Source: Bacteroidales bacterium UBA1189
GTDB lineage: Bacteria > Bacteroidota > Bacteroidia > Bacteroidales > Bacteroidaceae
DNA length: 14,095 nucleotides
Direction: 5' to 3'
NCBI GenBank assembly: GCA_002309805.1
Contig: DBYJ01000056.1
Coordinates: 860-14,954 of the forward strand
How positions within the stretch are numbered: position 1 is the stretch's first letter; each line of letters starts with the position of its first letter. A program made the translations under genes and the position numbers. Under the pieces are notes generated by a model. It saw only the letters and a program-made list of their open reading frames with translations. It was not told the origin of the DNA and ran no database searches. Of this stretch, positions 1 through 7,645 are shown piece by piece.

Positions 1-2310
1 CAGTTCGGCATCACGTTCTACGGGGGCGTTGAAACAGAGGAGATTCAGTTCAACGACAAGACGCTTTGGACGGGCACCAGCGGAGATCCTGTGGGTGCCG
101 GCAGCGGCTATGGCAGCTATCGCAACTTCGGAAGTCTGTTCATCACACAGGCAAGTCAACAAGTGGAAGTAGAGGATTATCGCCGCTCATTGGACATACA
201 AAATGCCGTGGGGCAGGTGACATACACGCTGGACGGCGTGGATTACGAAAAGGAGTACTTCGTCTCCTACCCTGCCCAGGCAGCTGTCATGCGGCTGAAA
301 GCCTCGGGCAAAGGCAACATCAATGTGGTACTGAGCGTAAAGGATGCTAACAGCAGGGACTATTCTGCCCAGGCATCAGGCATCCAATATGCGACGGAAG
401 GCATCAGCTTCAGCGGCAAGCTGGACTTACTCAACTACTTTTTCCGCCTGGGCGTCAAGCCTCGCGGCAGGAAGGCGAAGGTCGAGGCCACAGAGGAGGG
501 ACTGCGCATCACGGGAGCCGACGAACTGATGATTGTCATGCGCGGCAATACGAATTTTTCGGAGCGCGACAACAGCTACATCTACGATGCCAGCCTGCTG
601 CCTGACAGCATCGACGGCATCGTCCGGCACGCCCTCGCCCAGCCCTACAAGCAGCTTAGAGACGAGCACGTTAGGGACTACCGCAGCCTCTTCGACCGTT
701 GCCGCCTCACCCTCACCCCCGACAATGCCAACATCCTCCCGACGAACGAGCTGATAAGGGCGTATAATGGGAGCCCCACCCCCAACCCCTCCCGTGGAAG
801 GAGGGGAGAGGCTGGCGTGCCTGCTCTCGAACAAAGTGAGGTTCTCCCCCTTACGGGGGAGCGGGGAGAGGGTCTTTATCCTCTCTTCCTCGAGGAACTG
901 TACTTTGCCTTTGGACGTTACCTGATGATCAGCAGCGCACGAGGCATAGGGCTGCCCAGTAACCTGCAGGGCATCTGGAACCACTCGAACCGCCCTGCGT
1001 GGAACTGCGACATCCACTCTAACATCAACGTGCAGATGAACTACTGGCCTGCTGAAGTCACCAACCTCAGCGAGCTCCACATGACCTTCATCGACTATGT
1101 CTATAACGAGTCGATAGGCCGTTCGAAGGCCGACGGCAAGGACACCCAGTGGCAAAAGAACGTCTATAACTACCTCTCCACAACAGGACGCGACGGCGGT
1201 CCTACACAGCAGCGCGGCGGATGGTTCCTCTCCACCGAGAACAACATCTTCGGACGCTGCTCGCGCTGGACGGGACAGAACTACGCCGTAGCCAACGCCT
1301 GGTACTGCATGCACCTCTGGCAGCACTACCTCTACACGCTCGACAAGGACTACCTTCGTGACAAGGCGCTGCCCGTCATGCTCTCTGCCGTAGAATTCTG
1401 GAAGAACCGTCTGGTGCGCGATGAGAGCGACGGCACCTGGGTTTGCCCCTACGAGTTCAGCCCTGAACACGGCCCTGTGGGGGCTGTCACCGCCCATGCC
1501 CAACAGCTGGTTTACACGCTCTTTGAGAACACGCTGGCAGCCATTGAAGCATTAGGAATGAAGAATGAGGAATTAGAAATTGATGAGCTGCGAAGTTATT
1601 TTGCCCATCTTGACAACGGCTTGCATACCGAGGTCGTCCCCCGTGCTAACGGAGAGACACTCCTAAGGGAATGGAAGGATGTCAGCCAGCAGGATGCTGG
1701 CGAATGGCCTCATCACCGCCACCTCTCGCACCTCATCGGCCTCTATCCGGGCACACAAATCAACCCCACCGACTGCGACAGCATTTATCAGGCAGCCCTC
1801 CGCTCGCTCACCTGGCGCGGCATGAAGGCTACCGGCTGGGCCATGGGCTGGAAGGTATGCCTCTGGGCTCGCGCCAAGGATGCCGACATGGCCTACATGC
1901 TTGTTCACAACGCTCTGGCTCCCGCCAGACACGAGAACACCAATTACTATGGCGACGGTGCCGGCATCTACGACAACCTCTTCGACGCCCATCCACCCTA
2001 TCAGATCGACGGCAACTTCGGCGTTACGGCGGGCATTGCCGAGATGCTCATGCAGAGCCATGCCGGCTACATCGACCTCCTCCCTGCCCTCCCCGACTGT
2101 TGGGCATCAGGCAGCATCCACGGACTCAAGGCACAGGGCGGCTATACCGTCGATATCGACTGGGCTGAAGGCAAGCTGACGAGCGCTGTCATCACCTCGC
2201 CCTTCGGTGGTGCCGTCCACGTCAGACTGGGCGACAATGAGTGTACCCTCGACACGCATGCTGGAAAGCAATACATCTTAGACAACACACTAACCCTTTT
2301 ACAACGCTAA
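1..2310 (+). CDS. GH95 family alpha-L-fucosidase (5' end missing)
   Basis: Inverting alpha-L-fucosidase of glycoside hydrolase family 95, which removes terminal fucose from host or plant glycans, probably in the periplasm or at the cell surface. The frame is open from base 1 and 769 residues are visible. The first residues (QFGITFYGGVETEEIQFND) match the early part of the family's N-terminal domain, so probably only a few dozen residues and any signal peptide are lost. The (alpha/alpha)6 core is intact: the Asn pair in HSNINVQMNYWP (1021-1023 and 1027-1029), the acidic residue in SPEHG (1465-1467) and Asp in QIDGNFG (2008-2010) correspond to the catalytic residues of the Bifidobacterium enzyme AfcA. 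The His two residues before the first Asn (1015-1017) is, as I recall, the one favouring fucose over L-galactose. Codons about 771-875 encode a low-complexity in-frame insertion (see repeat). The stop lies 2 bp before the M60 gene, so the two are almost certainly cotranscribed. Confidence 0.93.
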   Translation, partial: QFGITFYGGVETEEIQFNDKTLWTGTSGDPVGAGSGYGSYRNFGSLFITQASQQVEVEDYRRSLDIQNAVGQVTYTLDGVDYEKEYFVSYPAQAAVMRLKASGKGNINVVLSVKDANSRDYSAQASGIQYATEGISFSGKLDLLNYFFRLGVKPRGRKAKVEATEEGLRITGADELMIVMRGNTNFSERDNSYIYDASLLPDSIDGIVRHALAQPYKQLRDEHVRDYRSLFDRCRLTLTPDNANILPTNELIRAYNGSPTPNPSRGRRGEAGVPALEQSEVLPLTGERGEGLYPLFLEELYFAFGRYLMISSARGIGLPSNLQGIWNHSNRPAWNCDIHSNINVQMNYWPAEVTNLSELHMTFIDYVYNESIGRSKADGKDTQWQKNVYNYLSTTGRDGGPTQQRGGWFLSTENNIFGRCSRWTGQNYAVANAWYCMHLWQHYLYTLDKDYLRDKALPVMLSAVEFWKNRLVRDESDGTWVCPYEFSPEHGPVGAVTAHAQQLVYTLFENTLAAIEALGMKNEELEIDELRSYFAHLDNGLHTEVVPRANGETLLREWKDVSQQDAGEWPHHRHLSHLIGLYPGTQINPTDCDSIYQAALRSLTWRGMKATGWAMGWKVCLWARAKDADMAYMLVHNALAPARHENTNYYGDGAGIYDNLFDAHPPYQIDGNFGVTAGIAEMLMQSHAGYIDLLPALPDCWASGSIHGLKAQGGYTVDIDWAEGKLTSAVITSPFGGAVHVRLGDNECTLDTHAGKQYILDNTLTLLQR
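771..875. repeat. Palindromic repeat inserted in frame within GH95
   Basis: A block of about 105 bp (35 codons) interrupts the GH95 coding sequence between 'RAYNG' and 'LFLEELYFAFGRYLM'. Its ends are imperfect inverted repeats: the left end (774-810, ccccacccccaacccctccc...) matches the reverse complement of the right end (841-875). Each end also folds on itself (cctcccgtggaaggagg at left, ctcccccttacgggggag at right). It translates as a Pro/Gly/Arg/Glu-rich stretch (PTPNPSRGRRGEAG...) unlike the rest of the enzyme and expected to form a surface loop. Its length is a multiple of three and it contains no stop. The exact borders are estimates, because no target duplication is obvious. It resembles dispersed palindromic elements of genomes rather than a protein domain. 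Confidence 0.7.
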
Positions 2311-2312
2311 CC

Positions 2313-5300
2313 ATGAAAAAGACACTTATCACATTCATCCTTTGCCTCTCCGCCACCCTGCTCACGGCAGGCATAGTGAACGACGGCATCTACCGCATCG
2401 TCTGTGCCGGCAACAGCAAGGTCGTCATTGAGGATGCCCAGACGGGCAAGCTCTATTGCGGCAACAAGGGATCGGACACCTCCTTCGAACAACTCTGGCG
2501 CATCACGGGCATCAGCGGCGACAGCTATTCCATGCAGAACCTCCTCACGCAGCGCTACATACAGGCCGACGGCTCAAGTCAGTTCTACACGGGCAAGTCG
2601 TCCGCAGGCATCTTCATCACCCAGAATGCCGCCGTCAGCAGCTTCCTCAACATCTACGTCAACAACGGCTACAAATACTGGAACTATCAGGGCGGCACGG
2701 GCCTGCTCGTCACCTGGAGCGCCTGCACCGGCGACAGCGACGCGCAGAACAACCGCAGCGCTTGGAAACTGGTGTCGGTGGACGTTGACCAAGACCTGCT
2801 GGCGCTTGCGCAGAAGGAGTTTCAGGAGACGCAGGGCATCATCGACAATGCCGCCACGTATGCCGCAAACGTCAAGACGTTCTTCACCGACGATAGCGCC
2901 GAGGAACTCGTAGCCGACTATGCCGCTATGGACGAAAACAGCCTGCGGGCTGCCATGGACGGCAAGCTGCCCCCCGCCATCATCGACTACGCCGTCAACC
3001 TCGCTGCCGACAAGTGGGCTAGCAAGTGGGAGAAGATGTTCCGCTTTGGCACCTACAAGGCCTACGGCGACCCCGACTACTGGTCGAGCGCCATGCACAA
3101 TAGCGTACACGGCTACCTGAACAATCCCACGGGCATCCGCGTTGACAACGGGCAGCTGCTCTACCTCTTTGTGGGCGACAACATCCCCTCGAACGCCACG
3201 CTGGAGATAGAGACGCTGGCCGGCACGGGGAGCGTCAAGGGTACGCGTACCAAGCTCAAAAAGGGACTTAACATCGTCTCCTCCGGCCAAAACGACCAAG
3301 CCGTCTTTGTCCGCTACACCGCCGGCACGCGCCTCAACAACAACCTTGTGCTTGCCGACTTCCCCGACCTGCGCATCAACATCCAGGGCGGCACCGTCAA
3401 CGGCTATTGGGACATCGCCCGCCACACCAACGACGACTGGAAGGAGATGATAGCCGACAAAAACCTCTTCTCCGGCTTCTCTATTCAGGTGAAGGGGCGC
3501 CACGTGCTCTGGAACATGAACAGCAAGCTCGTGCGTAAGTATGTCCCCGACCATATTGTGGAGTCCATCAGCGTGTGGGACAGCATCCAGATTTGGGAGT
3601 GCCGGCAGATGGGCTTGGAAGAGGCTGTCCCTGCCAAGCACGACTTCGTGCTCAACTGCGTCTCCGTCACGGGCGACAACTACATGTATGCCTCCGGCAG
3701 CCACACTGCCTACAACGAATCGACGCTCAGCAGCATCCTCTACTACACCAACTACCGCGACGGCGCTGGCGGTGCCTACTGGGGCCCTGCCCACGAGACG
3801 GGACACAACAACCAATACCTCATCACCTTCCCGGGCGGCACAGAGGTGTCGAACAACATGTTCTCCAACATCGTTGTCTATAGCGGCGGCAAGGGCACCT
3901 CGCGCGGCGTGGGTGTCCGCGACGGCGTCTGCAAGGACTTCGGCAAAAGCTGGTTCGACCGCGACATCTGGCAGCAGACACGTATGTACTACCAGCTCTA
4001 CCTCTACTTCTACGAGCTGGGCAAGGACAAGGACTACATCCCCAACCTCTACAAAGCCCTGCGTGCCGACCCCATGGTGAACCATAACAGCTCCACCGTC
4101 AGCGGGCAGGATAGTTGGCTGAAGTTCGCCCTCAAATGTTGCCAGATAGCAAATGCCGACCTCTCGGAGTTTTTCGAGAGCTACGGTTTCTTCGTCCCCG
4201 TCAGCAACCGACTTGTGGAGGACTACAGCAACTCCTACGTCACGATGACGGAGCGGACAGCTCAGCAGTACCGCGAGAAGATGCAGGCCTTCGAGAAGAA
4301 GCTCGGTAACCTTGTCTTTGTGGAAGACCGCATCTACGCTGCCTACGGACGTGAGCCTTGGGGCAGCCCTGACAAACTCCGCATCGACTACAGCAGCGAG
4401 TGGCCCCTTGGCAAGATGGGCGACGTGGGACAGTATCTCGACTACGAGGACGAGACGCTCGTGCCCTCGGGCTACACCTACACCCGCAAAGGACTGAAGA
4501 TAACCATCAACCACGCCGAGGGCAAGGGAGCCGTGGGCTTCAAGGTCTATAATGCCGATGGCACGCTGGTAGCCATCTCCAACACCTACACCTTCAACCT
4601 GCCGCAGACAATGGACGGACAGAAAATCAAGGTGGTGGCTGCCGCCCCCGTAGGCAACAACGATGCCGAAATCCTCTCCTCTGCCATCGCCGGCACAGAA
4701 GCCGAGCAATTGGAAGCGCTGAAAAGTTCCCTCAATACCGCCAAGACCTACTTGGCCATGACTGACTCAGCCAATGCCGTAGTGGGCTGGTTCGTTAATT
4801 CGGCATTGGAGCCCCTACAAGCCGTCTATGACCAAGCCAAAGCCGCAATGGATGGTGCCGACCAGACGACGCACACCTACGGCGAATGGTCGTTGGTGGT
4901 TGACGATGCCGTCTATGACCTGCTCCAAAACGCCGAAGCCCGCGTCGCCCTGCGCCCCCACAATATCTATGCCCTTTACCTCAGCGGCTACAGCAACTAC
5001 TGCGCCGCCAACCTCTCAGGAGGCTTGAAGGGCAACATGCTCGACCCCACTACCAACCTCGGCAAGCAATGGATGTTCGTCCCTACCGTCGCCGAGGATA
5101 CCTATTATATTCAGAACGTCGAGAGTGGGCTCTACATCTCCTATATCGCCTCGGGCAAACGTATCAAAGCCGAAGCCGAAAACACGGAGGGTGCCCTACT
5201 CTTCACCTTCATGGAGAACGCCCCAGGCAAGTACGCCCTATATAATTATAAGGAGAGCCTCTACATGGGCTACGCCAGCAACAAGGACATCGTGGGAAAC

Positions 5301-6206
5301 ACCAGCGAGAGCTCCTCGCTCTGGGTGATTAAACTGGTGGAGGACAACTATTCCGACGCCCTACTCAAACGGGCCAAGAAGGATTTGGATGAGGCGGAAC
5401 GCATTCTGGATGAAGTGTTGGATCCTGAGGTCGATTGCATTTGTGTGGCTGGAACTGTCGTTCCCCTGACAGAGACGTTCGAGGAGGATGTCCTCACCCT
5501 CTATGGCTTTGTCGGTGAAGTGAATAGTGCACTCTATCTGGGAGATTTCGAAGCCGTTGAAAAGCTTCTGCCCCAGCTCGAGGCCGCCATTGCTGCCGTC
5601 AAGGATGCCTACCTCACTAAGCAAGAGATGCCAGAAATGAGTTATTGGGAAAGACCGGGTTTACTAATAGCAAATTGTTATTTTATTCAAAACCTAAAGA
5701 CTCGAAAATATTGTCTTCTTGATAATGGTACAGGACGTTACGCTGGTAATATTCGTACGGATAATCTAAAAGGTGAATTAGCAGATCTTTATCCCTATAT
5801 GTTTTACTTCCAAAAAGACGGTGAAAATGAATACTGGATTTCTAATGCTGTGACGATTTTCCCTGCTGCCATCAATAATAGTTACATTGATATCAGCGGA
5901 GAAAAAGAGCCTACCACCTTTTCTCTGACGTTCAACAATGACTCTACCGGTTTCATAATCGCTAACGGTGACAACTATTGGACAACGCAGACGTCTGGCC
6001 AAATGTATGCCCAAATTCGCAAGACACCGACAGAATGGCGGTTCGTCCGTGCATCACAACTAAAAATAGAAGGTTTCGGCATTTCATATCCTACTCACTT
6101 GGAAGAAACAGACAAGATTCCCCTCTTCGACCTCTCAGGGCGGCGTGTCGAGAATCCTACAGGAGGTCTTTACATTCAAAACGGCAAAAAAGTTTACATC
6201 AAATAG
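2313..6206 (+). CDS. Secreted M60/enhancin-like metallopeptidase, multidomain
   Basis: Large (1297 aa) exported zinc peptidase of the M60 (enhancin/mucinase-like) family, whose studied members cut O-glycosylated proteins such as mucins. The ATG at 2313 is chosen because it opens a signal peptide (MKKTLITFILCLSATLLTAG); the frame extends upstream into GH95 but nothing there looks coding. Residues about 20-155 look like a ricin-type beta-trefoil. The M60 catalytic domain spans roughly 290-600, with HETGH at 494-498 and the downstream Glu at 511, fitting HExxH-x(8-24)-E. A second trefoil-like region starts near 883, followed by a helical spacer and a third such region at about 1115-1255. The tail (1269-1297, FDLSGRRVENPTGGLYIQNG) resembles Bacteroidetes C-terminal sorting tails. 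DNA for residues about 1110-1240 is far more AT-rich than the rest. Substrate is inferred from family and from the fucosidase neighbour. Confidence 0.88.
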   Translation: MKKTLITFILCLSATLLTAGIVNDGIYRIVCAGNSKVVIEDAQTGKLYCGNKGSDTSFEQLWRITGISGDSYSMQNLLTQRYIQADGSSQFYTGKSSAGIFITQNAAVSSFLNIYVNNGYKYWNYQGGTGLLVTWSACTGDSDAQNNRSAWKLVSVDVDQDLLALAQKEFQETQGIIDNAATYAANVKTFFTDDSAEELVADYAAMDENSLRAAMDGKLPPAIIDYAVNLAADKWASKWEKMFRFGTYKAYGDPDYWSSAMHNSVHGYLNNPTGIRVDNGQLLYLFVGDNIPSNATLEIETLAGTGSVKGTRTKLKKGLNIVSSGQNDQAVFVRYTAGTRLNNNLVLADFPDLRINIQGGTVNGYWDIARHTNDDWKEMIADKNLFSGFSIQVKGRHVLWNMNSKLVRKYVPDHIVESISVWDSIQIWECRQMGLEEAVPAKHDFVLNCVSVTGDNYMYASGSHTAYNESTLSSILYYTNYRDGAGGAYWGPAHETGHNNQYLITFPGGTEVSNNMFSNIVVYSGGKGTSRGVGVRDGVCKDFGKSWFDRDIWQQTRMYYQLYLYFYELGKDKDYIPNLYKALRADPMVNHNSSTVSGQDSWLKFALKCCQIANADLSEFFESYGFFVPVSNRLVEDYSNSYVTMTERTAQQYREKMQAFEKKLGNLVFVEDRIYAAYGREPWGSPDKLRIDYSSEWPLGKMGDVGQYLDYEDETLVPSGYTYTRKGLKITINHAEGKGAVGFKVYNADGTLVAISNTYTFNLPQTMDGQKIKVVAAAPVGNNDAEILSSAIAGTEAEQLEALKSSLNTAKTYLAMTDSANAVVGWFVNSALEPLQAVYDQAKAAMDGADQTTHTYGEWSLVVDDAVYDLLQNAEARVALRPHNIYALYLSGYSNYCAANLSGGLKGNMLDPTTNLGKQWMFVPTVAEDTYYIQNVESGLYISYIASGKRIKAEAENTEGALLFTFMENAPGKYALYNYKESLYMGYASNKDIVGNTSESSSLWVIKLVEDNYSDALLKRAKKDLDEAERILDEVLDPEVDCICVAGTVVPLTETFEEDVLTLYGFVGEVNSALYLGDFEAVEKLLPQLEAAIAAVKDAYLTKQEMPEMSYWERPGLLIANCYFIQNLKTRKYCLLDNGTGRYAGNIRTDNLKGELADLYPYMFYFQKDGENEYWISNAVTIFPAAINNSYIDISGEKEPTTFSLTFNNDSTGFIIANGDNYWTTQTSGQMYAQIRKTPTEWRFVRASQLKIEGFGISYPTHLEETDKIPLFDLSGRRVENPTGGLYIQNGKKVYIK

Positions 6207-6367
6207 AAAGCAAAGGGCAGCGCTCTCAGAATCAAACGCTGTGACGATAGAATCAAACGCTACGAAATTAGAATCAAACGCTACAAAATTAGAATCAAAC
6301 GCTGAGAAATTAGAATCAAACGCTGAGAGCACAGCCCAAGCAAATAAACAACTAACAAAAAGAACGA
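6207..6367 (+). other. M60-hflX intergenic leader containing a repeat array
   Basis: This 161-bp gap is mostly filled by the 21-bp repeat array. I see no Bacteroidetes -7 box (TAnnTTTG) on the + strand and no classical GC stem followed by a T-run. Any terminator for the M60 operon or promoter for hflX would have to be built from the array itself or its 8-bp inverted ends. Confidence 0.6.
6222..6348. repeat. 21-bp tandem repeat array with inverted ends
   Basis: The 13-mer AGAATCAAACGCT occurs five times at exactly 21-bp spacing, starting at 6228, 6249, 6270, 6291 and 6312. It is separated by related 8-bp linkers (tgcgatag-like first, then acgaaatt, acaaaatt, gagaaatt). The array is bounded by perfect 8-bp inverted arms, GCTCTCAG at 6222-6229 and CTGAGAGC at 6323-6330. 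A further 21-bp unit (6328-6348) follows in the same phase and contains a 19-mer also found near 11.76 kb. Because 21 bp is seven codons, one + frame reads as heptads KLESNAT / KLESNAE / STAQANK. That frame has no convincing start and runs into hflX in another phase, so I do not call a gene. Confidence 0.9.
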
Positions 6368-7618
6368 TTGAAAGAATTTGTAATATCCGAAGCGCAAACC
6401 GAGTTGGCGGTACTGGTGGGCCTCATTACCCCCGAGCAGAACGAGCAGAAAACCAACGAGTACCTCGACGAACTAGAGTTCCTGGCTGATACTGCCGGAG
6501 CCCAAACGGTGAAACGTTTCACCCAGAAGGTGGGTGGCGCCAGCAGCGTCACTTATATCGGTAGCGGCAAGCTGGAGGAAATCAAGCAATACTTGCAAGC
6601 CCGCATCGACAACGACGAAGAGCCTGTGGGTATGGTCATCTTCGACGACGAACTCTCCGCCAAGCAGCTCCGCAATATCGAACAAGCACTACACGTGAAG
6701 ATTCTCGACCGTACCAGCCTCATCCTCGACATCTTTGCTATGCGTGCCCGTACCGCCGAAGCCAAAACGCAGGTGGAGCTGGCGCAATACAAATACATGC
6801 TGCCTCGTCTACAACGCCTCTGGACGCACCTCGAACGTCAGGGCGGCGGTTCAGGTGCTGGAGGCGGAAAGGGCTCAGTAGGACTTCGTGGCCCAGGTGA
6901 GACGCAGTTGGAGATGGACCGCCGTATCATCCTCAACCGCATGTCGTTGCTCAAGCGTCAGCTGGCAGATATTGACCGTCAGAAGGCTACCCAGCGCAAG
7001 AATCGCGGGCGGCTCATCCGCGTTGCCCTCGTCGGCTACACCAACGTCGGCAAATCAACCCTCATGAACCTGCTCGCTAAGAGCGAAGTATTCGCCGAGA
7101 ACAAACTCTTTGCCACGCTGGACACTACCGTCCGCAAGGTTATCATCGAGAATCTGCCCTTCCTCCTGAGCGATACCGTAGGCTTCATCCGCAAGCTGCC
7201 TACGGATTTAGTAGATTCTTTCAAAAGTACCCTCGACGAGGTGCGCGAAGCCGATTTGCTGGTGCATGTGGTGGATGTCTCGCACCCTGATTTCGAGGAG
7301 CAGATTCGCGTAGTGGGCACCACGTTAGCCGACCTCGGCTGTGCCGAAAAGCCCAGCATTACCGTCTTCAACAAGATGGATGCCTACACGTTTACGCCCA
7401 AAGCTCCCGACGACCTCACTCCCCGCACGAAGGAGAACATCACCCTCGACGAGCTCCGCACTACATGGATGGCTCGCATGGGCGACGACTGCATCTTCAT
7501 CTCTGCCGCCCAGAAGCAGAACATCGACGCCCTGAAGACCCTCCTATATAATAAGGTACGCGCCCTCCACGTCCAGAAATATCCTTATAACGATTTCCTT
7601 TATCCTATCGAAGAATAG
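6368..7618 (+). CDS. hflX: GTPase HflX (ribosome-splitting/rescue factor)
   Basis: HflX is a cytoplasmic GTPase of the Obg-HflX superfamily that binds the 50S subunit and splits or rescues stalled ribosomes under stress. The protein is 416 aa. The N-terminal HflX domain (LVGLITPEQNE...TYIGSGK) is followed by the conserved helical linker with LAQYKYMLPRLQRLW and the Gly-rich loop before GPGETQLEMDRR. The G domain then shows the P-loop GYTNVGKS at 223-230, the G3 motif DTVGFIRKLP, NKMD at 335-338 and the ISA motif. The start is TTG at 6368: an in-frame TAA at 6353-6355 lies just upstream, no ATG falls in between, and MKEFVISEAQ looks like a normal family N-terminus. There is no Shine-Dalgarno, only an A-rich stretch. 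Fumarase begins 27 bp downstream, so the two may share a transcript. Confidence 0.96.
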   Translation: MKEFVISEAQTELAVLVGLITPEQNEQKTNEYLDELEFLADTAGAQTVKRFTQKVGGASSVTYIGSGKLEEIKQYLQARIDNDEEPVGMVIFDDELSAKQLRNIEQALHVKILDRTSLILDIFAMRARTAEAKTQVELAQYKYMLPRLQRLWTHLERQGGGSGAGGGKGSVGLRGPGETQLEMDRRIILNRMSLLKRQLADIDRQKATQRKNRGRLIRVALVGYTNVGKSTLMNLLAKSEVFAENKLFATLDTTVRKVIIENLPFLLSDTVGFIRKLPTDLVDSFKSTLDEVREADLLVHVVDVSHPDFEEQIRVVGTTLADLGCAEKPSITVFNKMDAYTFTPKAPDDLTPRTKENITLDELRTTWMARMGDDCIFISAAQKQNIDALKTLLYNKVRALHVQKYPYNDFLYPIEE

Positions 7619-7645
7619 TATTCATTTAATTATAAAACAATTGTT

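Noticed and set aside
427..1503. Long - strand open frame opposite GH95
   Set aside because: It is a shadow of the GC-rich codons of the + strand gene; its protein is Val/Ala/Asp-rich with no recognisable motif, and the + strand has an intact catalytic enzyme.
2574..4709. 711-codon - strand open frame opposite the M60 gene
   Set aside because: Same shadow effect; the translation is Val/Gly/His-rich without domains, whereas the + strand has a signal peptide, HETGH motif and sorting tail.
6228..6324. CRISPR array
   Set aside because: The intervals are only 8 bp and similar to each other, the repeat is 13 bp, and no cas gene is present.
6145..6489. Possible small protein made of ESNATKL heptads
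   Set aside because: Its start lies inside the M60 gene, no independent start sits before the repeats, and it ends inside hflX in another frame. Kept only as a property of the repeat.
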